Both the position numbers and the translations under genes were made by a program. Shown here piece by piece: positions 1 to 11,790 of a stretch of 64,000 bases of DNA. Source of the stretch: Delphinapterus leucas. Taxonomy: Eukaryota > Chordata > Mammalia > Artiodactyla > Monodontidae. Numbering within the stretch: position 1 is the stretch's first letter; each line of letters starts with the position of its first letter. The notes below the pieces were generated by a model. It saw only the letters and a program-made list of their open reading frames with translations, was not told where the DNA came from and searched no databases. Location: the NCBI RefSeq assembly GCF_002288925.2, contig NW_022098021.1:33994656-34058655 (forward strand), read 5' to 3'.

Positions 1-1130
1 ACTGGACACTATAAAGCTCTTAGAGGAAAACACTCTATGACATAAATTACAGCAAGATATTTTTTTATCCAGCTGCTAGAATAATGGAAATAAAAACAAA
101 AATAAACAAGTGGGACCTAATGAAACTTCAAAGCTTTTGCACAGCAAAGCAAACCGTAAACAAGACAAAAAGACAACCCTCAGAATGGGAGAAAATATTT
201 GCAAACTAATCAATGGACAAAGGATTCATCTCCAAAATATATAAACACCTCATGCAGCTCAATATTTAAAAAACAAACACCCCAAACTAAAAATGCACAG
301 AAGACCTAAATAGACATTTCTTCAAAGAAGACCTAGAGATGGGCAAGAAGAACATGAAAAACTGTTCAACATCACTAATTATTAGAGAAATGCAAATCAA
401 AACTACAATGAGGTATCACCTCACACCAGTTAGAATGGGCATCATGAGAAAATCTACAAACAACAAAGGCTGGAGAGGGTGTGGAGAAAAAGGGAACCCT
501 CTTGCACTGTTGGTGGGAATGTAAATTGATACAAGCCACTATGGAGAACACTATGGAGGTTCCTTAAAAAAATAAAAATAAAATTACTATATGATCCAGC
601 AATCCCACTACTGGGCATATACCCAGAGAAAAATATAATTCGAAAAGACACCTTCACCCCAATGTTCATTGCAGCACTATTTACAATGGCCAGGTCATGG
701 AAGCAGCCTAAATGTCCATCAACAGATGAATGGATAAAAAAGATGTGGTACATATATATAATGGAATATTACTCAGCCTTTAAAAGAACGAAATTGGGTC
801 ATTTGTTGAGATGTGGATGGATCTAGAGACTGCCATACAGAGTGAAGTCAGAAAGGGAAAAATAAATATTGTATTTTAACACATATATATGGAATCCATA
901 AAAATAGTACAGATGAACCGTTTTGCAAGGCAGAAATTGAGAAACAGATGTAGAGAACAAACGTATGTACACCAAGTGGGGAAAGCAGCGTGGGGGTGCT
1001 GGTAGTGGTGTGATGAATTGGGCGATTGGGATTGACATGTATACACTGATGTGTATAAAACTGATGACTAATAAGAACCTGCTGTAAAAAAAAAATAAGA
1101 AAATAAAAATAAAAACAACCAAACAAAGAC
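1..1130 (+). mobile_element. L1 (LINE-1) 3' end, continues off left edge
   Basis: This is the C-terminal part of L1 ORF2 followed by the 3' UTR. The translated Cys-rich motif of L1 ORF2 (CWRGCGEKG, then the HCWW.CK part) is present near 466-530 but broken by frameshifts. The 3' UTR ends in the phrase aacctgctgta followed by an A-rich tail at about 1080-1130. The copy is the same 3'-end type as the L1 at 6665-11790, and the two run closely parallel from base 1 onward. It enters the window already inside ORF2, so its 5' end lies outside. It is not a functional gene: stops and small indels interrupt every frame. Confidence 0.93.
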
Positions 1131-1734
1131 AATGTTTCGACAAAAAAAAGTACTAAATTTTCAACTATATTAACTATCACTAGTACTATATGACATTCTA
1201 TTGCTGTATCTTATTAGTACTTTAAATGATAAATTATATATTTAAACAAACATTTATTTATTTATAATATAAAATAGGTTAACCTATTTCCTAACACTTG
1301 TACATTCATTCTCTACTGAGAATCTGAGGTGAAGAAAACAAGTTTTCTTTAATTTCTTTCACATCAAGGAATTTTACACTTCAATATTTTTAAAAAATCT
1401 TCCTTTTTCTTTTACTGATAATATCTCCAATTGAGATTTCAAGATAATTTTATGGATAATCTCTGCTAGCTAAATCAGCATTGACCTTCAAAGCCAAATT
1501 ATGAACCAGCTCACATCACTGCATACTTCATATTAGAGGAGGGAACACTGCATTGCCTCACAGAGATCATTCATTTTGGATATTTTCCTATGCAGCAAGC
1601 ACTCTGTTTCTAAACACTTATTGATTACAATATATTGTATTCAACTGGACTATATGCTCATTTATTCATGAACAATTAACTGACTTGTCACTCTGAAGTT
1701 GAAAGATCTTGTTTTACTGAGAACTTTTCCTGTA
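1131..1734. other. No recognised gene or repeat
   Basis: A+T-rich sequence between two L1 elements. I see no frame longer than a few dozen codons, no splice-bounded exon and no family I can name. Confidence 0.5.
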
Positions 1735-1818
1735 AGATAACAAACAAGGCAAGGATGCTGACTCTCACTCCCTTAATCAAGATAGTAACTGGTTGTACTT
1801 GTCACAGCAATTAGGCAA

Positions 1819-1841
1819 GAAAAATAAATAAATAAATAAAA
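1819..1841 (+). repeat. (AAAT)n short tandem repeat
   Basis: About four and a half aaat units within L1 ORF2 sequence. It looks like local expansion of the A-rich ORF2 codons rather than an insertion. Confidence 0.8.
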
Positions 1842-2004
1842 GGCATGCAGAACAGAAAAGATAAGTAAAATTGTCTTTATTTGCAGATGACATTATATAC
1901 AGAAAACCATAAGCACTCTACAAAGAAAAAAAAACTGTTAGAACTCATCAATGAATTCAGCAAAGTTGCAAGATACAAAAATCAATATATAAAAATTACT
2001 TGTG

Positions 2005-2210
2005 GGCTTCCCTGGTGGTGTGGTGGTTGAGAGTCTGCCTGCCGATGCAGGGGACACAGGTTCGTGCCCCAGTCCGGGAAGATCCCACATGTCGGGGAGC
2101 GGCTAGGCCCATGAGCCAGGGCCGCTGAACCTGCACGTCCGGAGCCTGTGCTCCACAATGGGAGAGGCCACAGCAGTGAGAGGTCCGCGTACCTCAAAAA
2201 AAAAAAAAAA
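2005..2210 (+). mobile_element. CHR-2-like tRNA-Glu-derived SINE
   Basis: Begins ggcttccctggtgg, carries the B-box-like ggttcgtgcc, and ends in a 15-base A tail. It is flanked by aaaaattacttgtg (1991-2004) and aaaaattagttgtg (2207-2220), a 14-base target-site duplication with one mismatch. It is inserted in the ORF2 region of element A. The five copies in this window share this short form, about 200 bases long. Confidence 0.93.
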
Positions 2211-3637
2211 ATTAGTTGTGTTTCTATAAACTAACAATAAAATATTGGAAAAAAAATTAAGAAAGCAATCTCATTTGTAATAGCATAAAGAATTATAAAA
2301 CACTTAGGAATAACTCTAACCAAGAATGTGAGAGATTTATACAGTAAAAACTATAACCTTTGAAAGAAATTGAAAAATAAACAAATGGAAAGATAATTTA
2401 TGTCATGGATTGTAAGAATTAATATTGTTAAAATGTCCATGCTACTCAAAGCCATCTATAGATTCTATGCAATTCCTCTGAAAATCCTAATGGCTTTCTT
2501 CACAAAAATAGAGCAAACAATTGCAAAATTTGTGTGGAACCACAAAATACCTTCAATAATAAAAGCAATCTTGACAAAGAAGAACAAAGCTGAATGCATC
2601 AAGCTTCTTGATTTCAAACTAAATTACAAAGTTATAGTAATCAAAATAATATGGTATTTATCTAAAAACTGACAAATAGATCAATGGAGAAAAACAGAAA
2701 GCACAGAAATAAACCCCTGCATGTATGGTCAGTGAATTTTTGACAAAAGAGCCAAGAATATACATCGGGGAAAATATAGTCTCTTTAATAAATGGTGCTG
2801 GGAAAAGTGGAAAGTTGCCTGAAAAGAATGAAACAAGATCTCTGCTTTATACCATACCAAAAATCAACACAAAATGGATTTAAAACTTGAACATAATACC
2901 TGTAGTAGAAAACATAGAAGGTAGTTTCATTGACATTGATATTGGCAATGATTTTTTGGATCTGAGACCAAAACAAAGGCAGCAAAAGCAAAAATAAACA
3001 AGTGAGAATATATTAAGCTAAAAAGCTTCTGCACAGCAAAGGAAACAATTAATGAAATAAAAAGGCAACTATGGAATGGGAGAAAATATTTTCAAAGCAC
3101 ATAAAAGGTTAAGATTTATACACATACAACTGGATAATAACAACAGCAACAACAAAAACTCACTTTAAAAAATGGGCAGACAACCCGAATAGACATTTCA
3201 ACAAAGAAGATACAAATGGCCAAATAATACATGAAAAGATGCTCAACATCACTAATCACCAAGGAAATGCAAATCAAAACAACAATAAAATATCACTTCA
3301 CACCTGTTAGAATATATATTATTAAAAAGAAAACAGATAATAAATGCTGGTGAGAATGTAGAGAAAAGGAAGCCAATGTGTACTGTTAGTGGGTATGTAA
3401 ACTATTACAGACACAGTGGAAAAAAGTATGTAGGTTCCTAAAAATAGAACTACAGTATGATTCATTATCTCACTTCTAGATATATATACAAAGGAAAAAT
3501 CAATTTTCTCAAAGAGATATCTGTACTCCTATATTCATTGGAGCATTACTCACAATATCCACAGTATGGAAACATTCTAAGTGTCTGACAATGGGTGAAT
3601 GAGTAAAGAAAACATGGTGTACACAATGGAATATTCT

Positions 3638-4008
3638 TTCTTCAAGTTTTATTGAGATATAATTGAAATATTGTATATATTTAATGTGTAGAGCATAATG
3701 ATTTGGCTTACATACAGCATGAAATGATTACCACAATAAGTTTAGTAAACATCCATCATCTCATATAGATACAAAATTTTTAAAAATATATTTTTCCTTG
3801 TGATGATAACCCTTAGGTTTTGTTCTCTTAACTGGTTTCATATATAACATACAGTAGTGTTAATTATATAATCATGTATTACATTATATCCCTAGTATTT
3901 ACTTATCTTATAACTTGTACCTATTGACTACTTTCATCTAATTCCCGTTACCCCACCCTATACTTCTGGTAACCATAAATTTGATCTGTTTTTCTATGTT
4001 TGCTTGTT
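3638..4008 (-). repeat. First of two tandem L1 3'-UTR-like units
   Basis: The unit opens with ttcaagttttattgagatat and continues through the standard old-L1 3' UTR (read here as its complement) to a break at about 4008. There a second unit starts with a T-rich run and gaggtataattgacctac. The two units are homologous at their starts. One may be a 5'-truncated L1 inserted at the tail of element B, or the 3' UTR may have been duplicated. Confidence 0.6.
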
Positions 4009-4617
4009 TGTTTTTGAGGTATAATTGACCTACAGCACTACATTAGTTACTGATGCACACAACATAGTTATTCAATATTTTTATACATTACCAAAACACA
4101 TCCCATTATTTTCCATCACCATACAAAAGTATTACAATATTACTGACTATATTACCTACATCATTCAATTCATACCCATGATTCACTTATTTTGTAACTG
4201 GAAGTTTGTAATTCTTAATCTCCCTCTCCTATTTTTCTCATTCCTCCACTTCCACCCCTCTAGCAACCACGTGTTTGTAAGCTGCATCTGTGACTCTTTT
4301 CTCTTTTGTTATGTTTGTTCATTTCATTTGTTTTGTTTTAATTCCACATATAAGTGAAATCATAGAGTATTTCTCTTTCTCTGTCTAATTTCACTTAACA
4401 CAATACCCTCTCAGTCCATCCATGTTGACAAGATTTCTTTCTTTTTTATGGCTGAATAATATACCACTGTATATGTATGCCACCTTGTCTTCATTTATTC
4501 ATCTGTTGAGGGCACTTAGGTTGCTTTGATATTTTGGCTATGGTAAATAATGCTGCAATGAATATAAGGGTGCAAATATCTTTTTTTTTTTAATTAATTT
4601 TTATTGGAGAATAGTTC

Positions 4618-4659
4618 CTTTACAATGTTGTGTTAGTTTATACTACACAACATTGTAAA

Positions 4660-4661
<2 letters not shown>
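4618..4661. repeat. Inverted repeat (foldback) at L1 3' end
   Basis: Two 20-base arms (4618-4637 and 4642-4661) are near-perfect inverted copies around a 4-base centre. Other L1 3' ends of this type carry only one arm followed by unrelated 3' UTR, so this copy has an inverted duplication of its end. A long (AT)n follows directly. Confidence 0.85.

Positions 4662-4711
<50 letters not shown>
4662..4711. repeat. (AT)n microsatellite
   Basis: About 25 uninterrupted AT units immediately downstream of the foldback. Length is likely polymorphic, and assembly may be unreliable here. Confidence 0.95.
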
Positions 4712-4714
<3 letters not shown>

Positions 4715-5416
4715 CCTTCTTTTTTGGATTTCCTTCCCATTTAGGTCACCACAGAACACTGAGTAGAGTTCCCTGAGCTAAACAGTAAGTTCTCATTAGT
4801 TATCTATTTCACACATAGTATCAGTAGTGTATATATGTCAATCCCAATCTCCCAATTTATCCCACCCATCCTTCCCCCCCTTGGTGTCCATATGGCTGTT
4901 CTCTATGTCTGTGTCTCTATTCCTGCTTTGCAAATAAGATTGTACATACCATTTTTCTAGATTCCATATATATGTGTCAATGCATGATATTTGCTTTTTC
5001 TCTTTCTCACTTACTTCACTCTCCATGACAGTCTCTAGATCCATCCACGTCTCTACAAATGAACCAATTTCATTCCTTTTTATGGCTGAGTAATATTCCA
5101 TTGTATATATGTACCACATTATCTTTATCCATTCCTCTGTTGATGAACATTTAGGTTGCTTCCATGTCCTGCCTATTGTAAATAGTGCTGCAATGAACAC
5201 TGGGGTGCATGTGTGTTTTCAAATTGTGGTTTTTTCTGGGTATATGCCCAGGAGTGGGATTGCTGGGTCATATGGTAGTTCTATTTTTAGTTTTTTAAAG
5301 AACCTGCTTGGTGTTCTCTATAGTGGCTGTATCAATTTACATTCCCACCAACAGTGCAAGAGGTTTGACTTTTCTCCACACCCTCTCCAACATTTATTGT
5401 TTGTAGATTATTTTTA

Positions 5417-5786
5417 AAGCTATTGCATTTTTCATTTCATTTATTTATTTATTTATTATTTCTGGCTGCATTGGGTCTTCATTGCTGCAAATGGGCTTTC
5501 TCTAGTTGTGGAGAGGGAGGGCTACTCTTCGTTGCTGTGTGAGAGCTTCTCATTGCAGTGGTCTCTCTTGTTGTGGAGCACGGGCTCTATGAGCATGGGC
5601 TTCAGTAGTTGTGGCAAAAGGGCTCAGTAGTAGTGGCTCACAGGCTCCAGAGTGAAGGTTCAGCAGCTGTGGCACATGGGAAAAGACACTCCGTGACATG
5701 TGGGATCTTCCCAGACCAGGGCTTGAACCTGAGTACCCTGCATTGACAGGCAGACTTCCAACAACTGTGCCACCAGGGAAGTCCCT
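5417..5786 (-). mobile_element. CHR-1-like SINE (long form)
   Basis: Minus-strand tRNA-Glu-derived SINE. The T-rich (attt)n end lies at 5437-5459 and the promoter end reads ccaccagggaagtccc at 5770-5785. Its internal sequence (ggctgcattgggtcttc, cttctcattgcagtgg) is the long CHR form, about 340 bases, absent from the short copies. It is inserted in element C, which resumes as gattttgtttttaatgatgg, so it is a third-level insertion (A, then B, then C, then this SINE). Confidence 0.85.
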
Positions 5787-5909
5787 GTGATTTTGTTTTT
5801 AATGATGGCCATTCTGACCAGTGTGAGATGATACCTCATTGTAGTTTTGATTGCATTTCCTAATAGTGATGTTGAGCATCTCTTTTGAATTAGTGTTTTC
5901 ATATTCTTT

Positions 5910-6125
5910 TTTTGTGTTTTGTTTTTTTTTTTTGCAGTACGTGGGCCTCTCACTGTCGTGGCCTCTTCCATTGTGGAGCACAGGCTCCGGACGCACAGGC
6001 TCAGCGACCATGGCTCATGGGCCTAGCTGCTCTGCAGCATGTGGGATCTTCCCAGAACAGGGCACGAACCCGTGTCCCCTGCATTGGCAGGCAGACTCTC
6101 AACCACTGCGCCACCAGGGAAGCCC
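5910..6125 (-). mobile_element. CHR-2-like SINE (minus strand)
   Basis: Poly(T) at about 5920-5933, then the reverse complement of the short CHR body, ending ccaccagggaagcccc. The flanking duplication is catattcttt at 5900-5909 and 6126-6135, exact over ten bases. It lies in element B just outside the element C insertion, and B continues as gattgaacaaccaggagtgg. Confidence 0.93.
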
Positions 6126-6780
6126 CATATTCTTTGATTGAACAACCAGGAGTGGAAATCCTGGCTCATATGGCAGCTCTATTTTTATTGTTTTCCAGTG
6201 TGGTTGCACCAGTTTACATTCTCATCAGCAGTGCACAAGGGTTCGTTTATCCCACATCTTCATCAACACATTTGTTGTCTTTTTCATAGTTGCCATTCTG
6301 AGAGGTGTGAGGTGATATCTCACCAGGGTTTTGATTTGCATTTCCCTGATGGTTAGTGATGTTGAGCATCTTTTAATGTAACTGTATCTTTTCTTTGGGA
6401 AAATGTCTATTCAGATCCTAACCCATTTTTTAATTGGATTGTTGTTTTTTTGATGTTGAATTATGTGAGTTCATTATATATTTTTTTATATTCAGCTCTT
6501 ATCAGATCTATCTTCTCCCATTCAGTGGGCAGTATTTTTGTTTTGTTGATAGTTTCCTTGGATGTGCAAAAGCATTTTAGTTTGATGTAAACCACTTATT
6601 TATTTTTGTTTTTATTTCCCTTGCCTGAGGAGACAGATCCAAAAAAAAATTTCTAAGACTGAAAACTTGCACAAGCCTCTTAGATAGCCACATCCACTAG
6701 AGGGCAGAGAGAAAAGCAAGGAGAACTACAACCCTACAGCCTATAGGGAAAAAAACCACATTCACAGAAAGATAGACAAG

Positions 6781-7684
6781 ATGAAAAGGCAGGGGGCTAT
6801 GTACCATATGAAGGAAAAAGATAAAACCCCAGAAAAACAACTAAATGAAGTGAACATAGGCAACATATCAGAAAAAGAATTCAGAATAATGATAGTGAAG
6901 ATGATCAAGAACCTCAGAAAAAGAAAGCAGGCAAAGATCGAGAAGATGCAAGAAATGTTTAACAAAGAACTAGAAGAATTAAAGAACAAACAAACAGAGA
7001 TGAACAATAAAATAATTGAAATGAAAACTACACTAGAAGGAATCAATAGCAGAATAACTGAGGCAGAAGAATGGATAAGTGACCTGGAAGACAGAATGGT
7101 GGAATTCACTGCTGTGGAAGAGAATAAAGAAAAAAGAATGAAAAGAAATGAAGAGAGCCAAACAGACCTCTGCAACTACATTAAACACAAGAACATTCAT
7201 ATTATAGGGGTCCCAGAAGGAGAAGAGAGAGAAAAGGACCCAAGAAAATACTTGAAGAGATTATAGTTGAAAATTTCCCTAATAAGGGAAAGGAAATATC
7301 CACCCAAGTCCAGGAAGAACAGAGAGTCCCATACAGGATAAACCCAAGGGGAAATACCCAAGACACATAGTAATCAAATTGGCAAATATTAAAGTCAAAG
7401 AAAAATTATTGAAAGCAACAAGGTAAAACTTACAAATAACATACAAGGGAACTCCCATAAGGTGAACAGCTGATTTCTCAGCAGAAACTCTACAAGCCAG
7501 AAAGGAGTGGCATGATATACTTAAAGTGATGAAAGGGAAGAACCTACAACCAAGATTACTCTACCCGGCAAGGATCTCATTCAGATTTGACAGAGAAAAC
7601 AAAAACTTTACAGATAAGCAAAAGCTAAGAGAATTCAGCACCACCAAACCAGCTCTACAACAAATGCTAAACGAGCTTATCTAA
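6781..7684 (+). pseudogene. L1 ORF1 (RNA-binding chaperone), frame-broken
   Basis: In an active L1, ORF1 makes a trimeric nucleic-acid-binding chaperone that coats L1 RNA. The start ATG at 6781 opens 161 codons with a Lys/Glu-rich coiled-coil region, then the RRM opening (IHIIGVPEGEER). A frameshift near 7255-7270 breaks the frame. The rest of the RRM and the C-terminal domain follow in other frames up to about 7684 (the phrase equivalent to ...LQQMLNELI and stop). Nucleotide similarity is continuous, so this is one gene that lost its frame. The A-rich spacer to ORF2 is about 58 bases, as expected for L1. Confidence 0.88.
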
Positions 7685-7742
7685 GTGGGAAACACAAGAG
7701 AAGGAAAGGACCTACAAAAAGAAGCCCCCCAAAATTAAGAAA

Positions 7743-10700
7743 ATGGTCATAGGAACATACATATGGATAATTACGTTAAACGTGAATGGATTAAATACTC
7801 CAACCAAAAGACACAGGCTTGCTGAATAGATACAAAAAAATGATCCATATATATTTTGTCTACAAGAGACCCACTTCAGACCTAGGGACACATACAGACT
7901 GAGAGGGATGGGATGAAAAGAGATATACCATGCAAATGGAAATCAAAACAAAGCTGGAGTAGAAATACTCATATCAGATAAAATAGACTTAAAACTAAAG
8001 AATGTTACAAGAGACAAGGAAGGACACTACATAATGATCAAGGGATCAATCCAAGATGAAGATATAACAATTATAAATATATATGAACCCAACATAGGAG
8101 CACCTCAATACATAAGGCAACTGCTAACAGCTATAAAAGAGGAAATCAACAGTAACACAATAATAGTAGGGGACTTTAACACCTCACTTACACCAATGGA
8201 AAGATCATTCAGACAAAAAATTAATAAGGAAACAGAAGCTTTAAATGACACAATAGACCAGATAGATTTAATTGATATTTATAGGATATTCCACCCAAAA
8301 ACAGCAAATTACACTTTATTCTCAAGTGTGCATGGAACATTCCCCAGGATAGATAACATCTTGGTTCACAAATGAAGCCTAGGTAAATTGAAGAAAATTG
8401 AAATCATATCAAGCATCTTTTCTGACCAAAATCTATGAGATTAGAAATGAATTACAGGGAAAAAAACATAAAAAAATACAAACACATGGAGGCTAAACCA
8501 TACGTTACTAAATAACCAAGAGATCAATGAGGAAATCAAAGAGGAAATAAAAAAATACCTAGAGATAAATGACAATGAAATCACAACGATCCAAAACCTA
8601 TGGGACTCAGCAACAGCAGTTCTAAGAGGGAAGTTTATAGCTATACAAGCCTACCTCAAGAAACAAGAAAAATCTCAAATAAACAATTGAACCTTGCACC
8701 TGAAGGAACTAGAGAAAGAAGAACAAACAAAACCTAAAGTTAGCAGAAGGAAATAAATCACAAAGACCAGAGCAGAAATAAATGAAATAGAAACAAAGAA
8801 AACAATAGCAAAGATCATTAAAACTAAAGGCTGGTTCTTTGAGAAGATAAACAAAGTTGATAAACTATTAGCCAGACTAATCAAGAAAAAGAGGGAGAGG
8901 ACTCAATTCAATAAAGTTAGAAATGAAAAAGGAGAAGTTACAACAGACACTGCAGAAATACAAAGCATCCTAAGAGACTACTACAAGCAACTCTATGCCA
9001 ATAAAATGGACAACCTGGAAGAAGTGGACAAATTCTTAGAAAGGTATAACCTTCCAAGACTGAACCAGGAAGAAAGAGAAAATATGATCAGATCAATCAC
9101 AAGTAATGAAATTGAAACTGTGATTAAAAATCTTCCAACAAACAAAAGTCCAGGACCAGATGGCTTCACACGTGAATTCTATCAATCATTTAGAGAAGAA
9201 CTAACACCCATCCTTCTCAAACTCTTCCAAGAATTTGCAGAGGAAGGAACACTCCAAAACTCATTCTAGGAGGCCACCATCACCCTGATACCAAAACCAG
9301 ACAAAGATACTACAAAAATAGAAAACTACAAGCCATATATCTGATGAATATACATGCAAAAGTCCTCAACAAAATACTAGCAAAGAGAATCCCACAACAC
9401 ATTAAAAGGATCATACACCATGATCTAGTGGGATTTATCCCAGGGATGCAAGGATTCTTCAATATATGCAAATCAATCAATGTGATACACCATATTAACA
9501 AATTGAAGAAGAAAAACCATATGATCATCTCAATAGATTGAGAGAAAGCTTTTGACACAATTCAACACCCATTTATGATAAAAACTGTCCAGAAAGTGGG
9601 CATAGAGGGAACCTATCTCAACTAAATCAATGCCATATATGACAAACCAACAGGAAACATCATTCTCAATGGTGAAAACCTGAAAACATTTCCTCTAAGA
9701 TCAGGAACAAGACAAGGATATCGACTCTCACCACTATTATTCAGCACAGTTTTGGAAGTCCTAGCCATGGCAATCAGGGAAGAAAAAGAAATAAAAGAAC
9801 CAAATATTGGAAAAGAAGAAGTAAAACTGTCACTGTTTGCAGATGACATGATACTATACATAGAGAATCCTAAAGATGCCACCAGAAAACTAGTATAGCT
9901 AATTAATGAATTTGGTAAATTTGCAGGATACAAAATTAATGCACAGGAATCTCTTGCATTCCTATACACTAATGATGAAAAATATGCAATAGAAATGAAG
10001 GAAACACTCCCATTTACCATTGCTACAAAAAGAATAAAATACCTAGGAATAAACCTACCTAGGGAGACAAAATACCTGTATGCAGAAAATTATAAGACAC
10101 TGATGAAAGTAATTAAAGATGATACCAACAGATGGAGAGATATACCATGTTCTTGGATTGGAAGCATCAATATTGTGTAAATGACTATACTACCCAAAGC
10201 AATCTACAGATTCAATGCAATCCCTATAAAATTACTAATGGCATTTTTTATGGAACTAGAACAAAACACCTAAAAATTTGTGTGGAGGCACAAAGGACCC
10301 CGAATATCCAAAACAGTCTTGAGGGAAAAAAGTGGAGCTGGAGGAATCAGACTCCCTGACTTCAGAATATACTATAAAGCTGCAGTAATCAAGACAATAT
10401 GGTACTGATACAAAAACAGAAACTTAGATCAATGGAACAAGATAGAAAGCCCTGAGGTAAACCCACACACCTATGGTCAACTAATTTATGACAAAGGAGG
10501 CAAGGATACACAATGGAGAAAAGACAGTCTCTTCAATAAGTGGTGCTGGGAAAACTGGACAGCTACATGTAAAAGAATGAAATTAGAACACTCCCTAACA
10601 CCATACACAAAAGTAAACTCAAAATGGATTAGAGACTTAAATATAAGACTGGACACTATAAAACTCTTAGAGGAAAACATAGGAAGAACATTCTTTGACA

Positions 10701-11557
10701 TAAATCACAGCAAGATCTTTTTTGATCCACCTCCTTGAGTAATGGAAATAAAACCAAAGATAAACAAATGGGACCTAATGAAACTTAAAAGCTTTTCCAC
10801 AGCAATGGAAACCATAAACAAGAGAAAAAGACAACACTCAGAATGGGAGAAAATATTTGCAAAGGAATCAATGGACAAAGGATTAATCTCCAAAATATAT
10901 AAACAGCTCATGCAGCTCAATATTAATAAAACAAACAACTCATTCCAAAAATGGCCAGAAGACCTAAATAGACTTTTCTCCAAAGAAGACGTACAGATGG
11001 CCAAGAAGAACATGAAAACCTGCTCAACATCACTTATTATTAGAGAAGTACAAATCAAAACTACAATGAGGTATCACCTCACACCTGTTAGAATGGGTGT
11101 CATGAGAAAATCTACAAACAACAAATGCTGGAGAGGGTGTGGAGAAAAGGGAATCCTCTTGCACTGTTGGTGGGAATGTAAATTGATACAGCCACTATGG
11201 AGGACACTATGGAGGTTCCTTAAAAAAATAAAAATAAAATTGTCATATGATCCAGCACTCCCACTACTAGGCATATACCCAGAGAAAACCATAATTCAAA
11301 AAGACACATGCCCCCCAATGTTCATTGCAACACTATTTACAATAGCCAGGTCATGGAAGCAAGCTAAATGCCCATCGACAGAGAAATGGATAAAGAAGAT
11401 GTCGTGCATATATACAACAGAATATTACTCAGCCATAAAAAGGAACGAAATTGGGTCATTTGTTGAGACGTGGTTGGATCTAGAGACTGTCATACCGAGT
11501 GAAGTAAGTCAGAAAGAGAAAAACAAATATATATTAACGCATATATATGGAACCTAG
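7743..11557 (+). pseudogene. L1 ORF2 (endonuclease-reverse transcriptase), frame-broken
   Basis: Domains in order: an apurinic-type endonuclease beginning MVIGTYIWIIT at 7743, with the QET catalytic segment near 7862 and the GDFNTSL segment near 8170; a linker; reverse transcriptase with NKSPGPDG near 9140-9165 and the FADDMILY catalytic motif near 9838; then the thumb and C-terminal region. The Cys-rich CX3CX7HX4C motif is intact at 11126-11179 in a 271-codon open frame starting at 10742. Premature stops (for example at 7829, 9265 and 9540) and frameshifts prevent a full protein. The usual length is about 1,270 residues, and the nucleotide span fits that. Confidence 0.9.
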
Positions 11558-11790
11558 AAAAATTGCACAGATGGACCTGTTTGCAGGTGAGAAATTGAGA
11601 CACAGGTGTAGAGAACAAACATATGGGCACCAAGCGGGGAAAACAGCAGTGGGTGGGGTGGGGGTTGGGGTGTGATGAATTTGACAATTGGGATTGACAT
11701 GTATACACTGATGTGTATAAAATTAATGACTAATAACAACCTGCTGTATAAAGAAAAAAATAAAATTAAAAAAATTAAAAAATATATTGC

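Larger units (their letters stand above)
1735..3635 (+). mobile_element. Old L1, left half (ORF2 reverse transcriptase onward), element A
   Basis: Starts inside the ORF2 reverse-transcriptase domain (the phrase corresponding to gcaaggatgc...ctctcac at about 1750) and shows the catalytic FADD core, encoded by ttatttgcagatgac near 1878-1892. A 90-codon open stretch at 2400-2672 is a recognisable ORF2 segment (IYRFYAIPLKI and KFVWNHKIP). The element stops abruptly at 3635 inside the ORF2 end and resumes at 17351. An L1 in the opposite orientation interrupts it, bounded by acaatggaatatt (3623-3635) and acaatgaaatatc (17351-17363). It is more diverged than the neighbouring L1 copies, so it is the oldest layer of the nest. 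Confidence 0.9.
4582..5880 (-). mobile_element. 5'-truncated younger L1, element C
   Basis: A minus-strand L1 tail with poly(T) at 4581-4591, then the 3' UTR and the ORF2 C-terminal region. It is of the 3'-end type that ends in actccaataa-like sequence. It interrupts element B: B reads ...gcaaatatc before it and tcttttgaattag after it, giving a short imperfect duplication (atatctttt / atctctttt). It is itself interrupted by a CHR-1-like SINE at about 5417-5786. It contains a foldback at 4618-4661 and an (AT)n tract. Confidence 0.87.
6665..11790 (+). mobile_element. Nearly complete younger L1, element D
   Basis: Contains the last part of a 5' UTR (about 115 bases), ORF1 (6781-7684), ORF2 (7743-11557) and a 3' UTR ending aacctgctgtata plus an A-rich tail near 11750-11785. 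It lies inside element B in opposite orientation: B reads gacagatccaaaaa before it and ttgcttatgttttctg after it. A clean target duplication is not obvious, and a few bases of B seem to be missing at the junction. Frameshifts and stops in both ORFs make it inactive, but long open segments remain, including 271 codons at the ORF2 end. Confidence 0.92.

Noticed and set aside
5912..6289. 125-codon frame across a SINE
   Set aside because: It reads through the CHR-2-like SINE and the L1 flank. It is not a gene.
6781..7266. 161-codon coiled-coil protein as a novel gene
   Set aside because: It is L1 ORF1, followed by the rest of ORF1 in another frame and by ORF2.
10742..11557. 271-codon open frame as a host gene
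   Set aside because: It is the C-terminal part of L1 ORF2, with CX3CX7HX4C and flanking L1 sequence on both sides.
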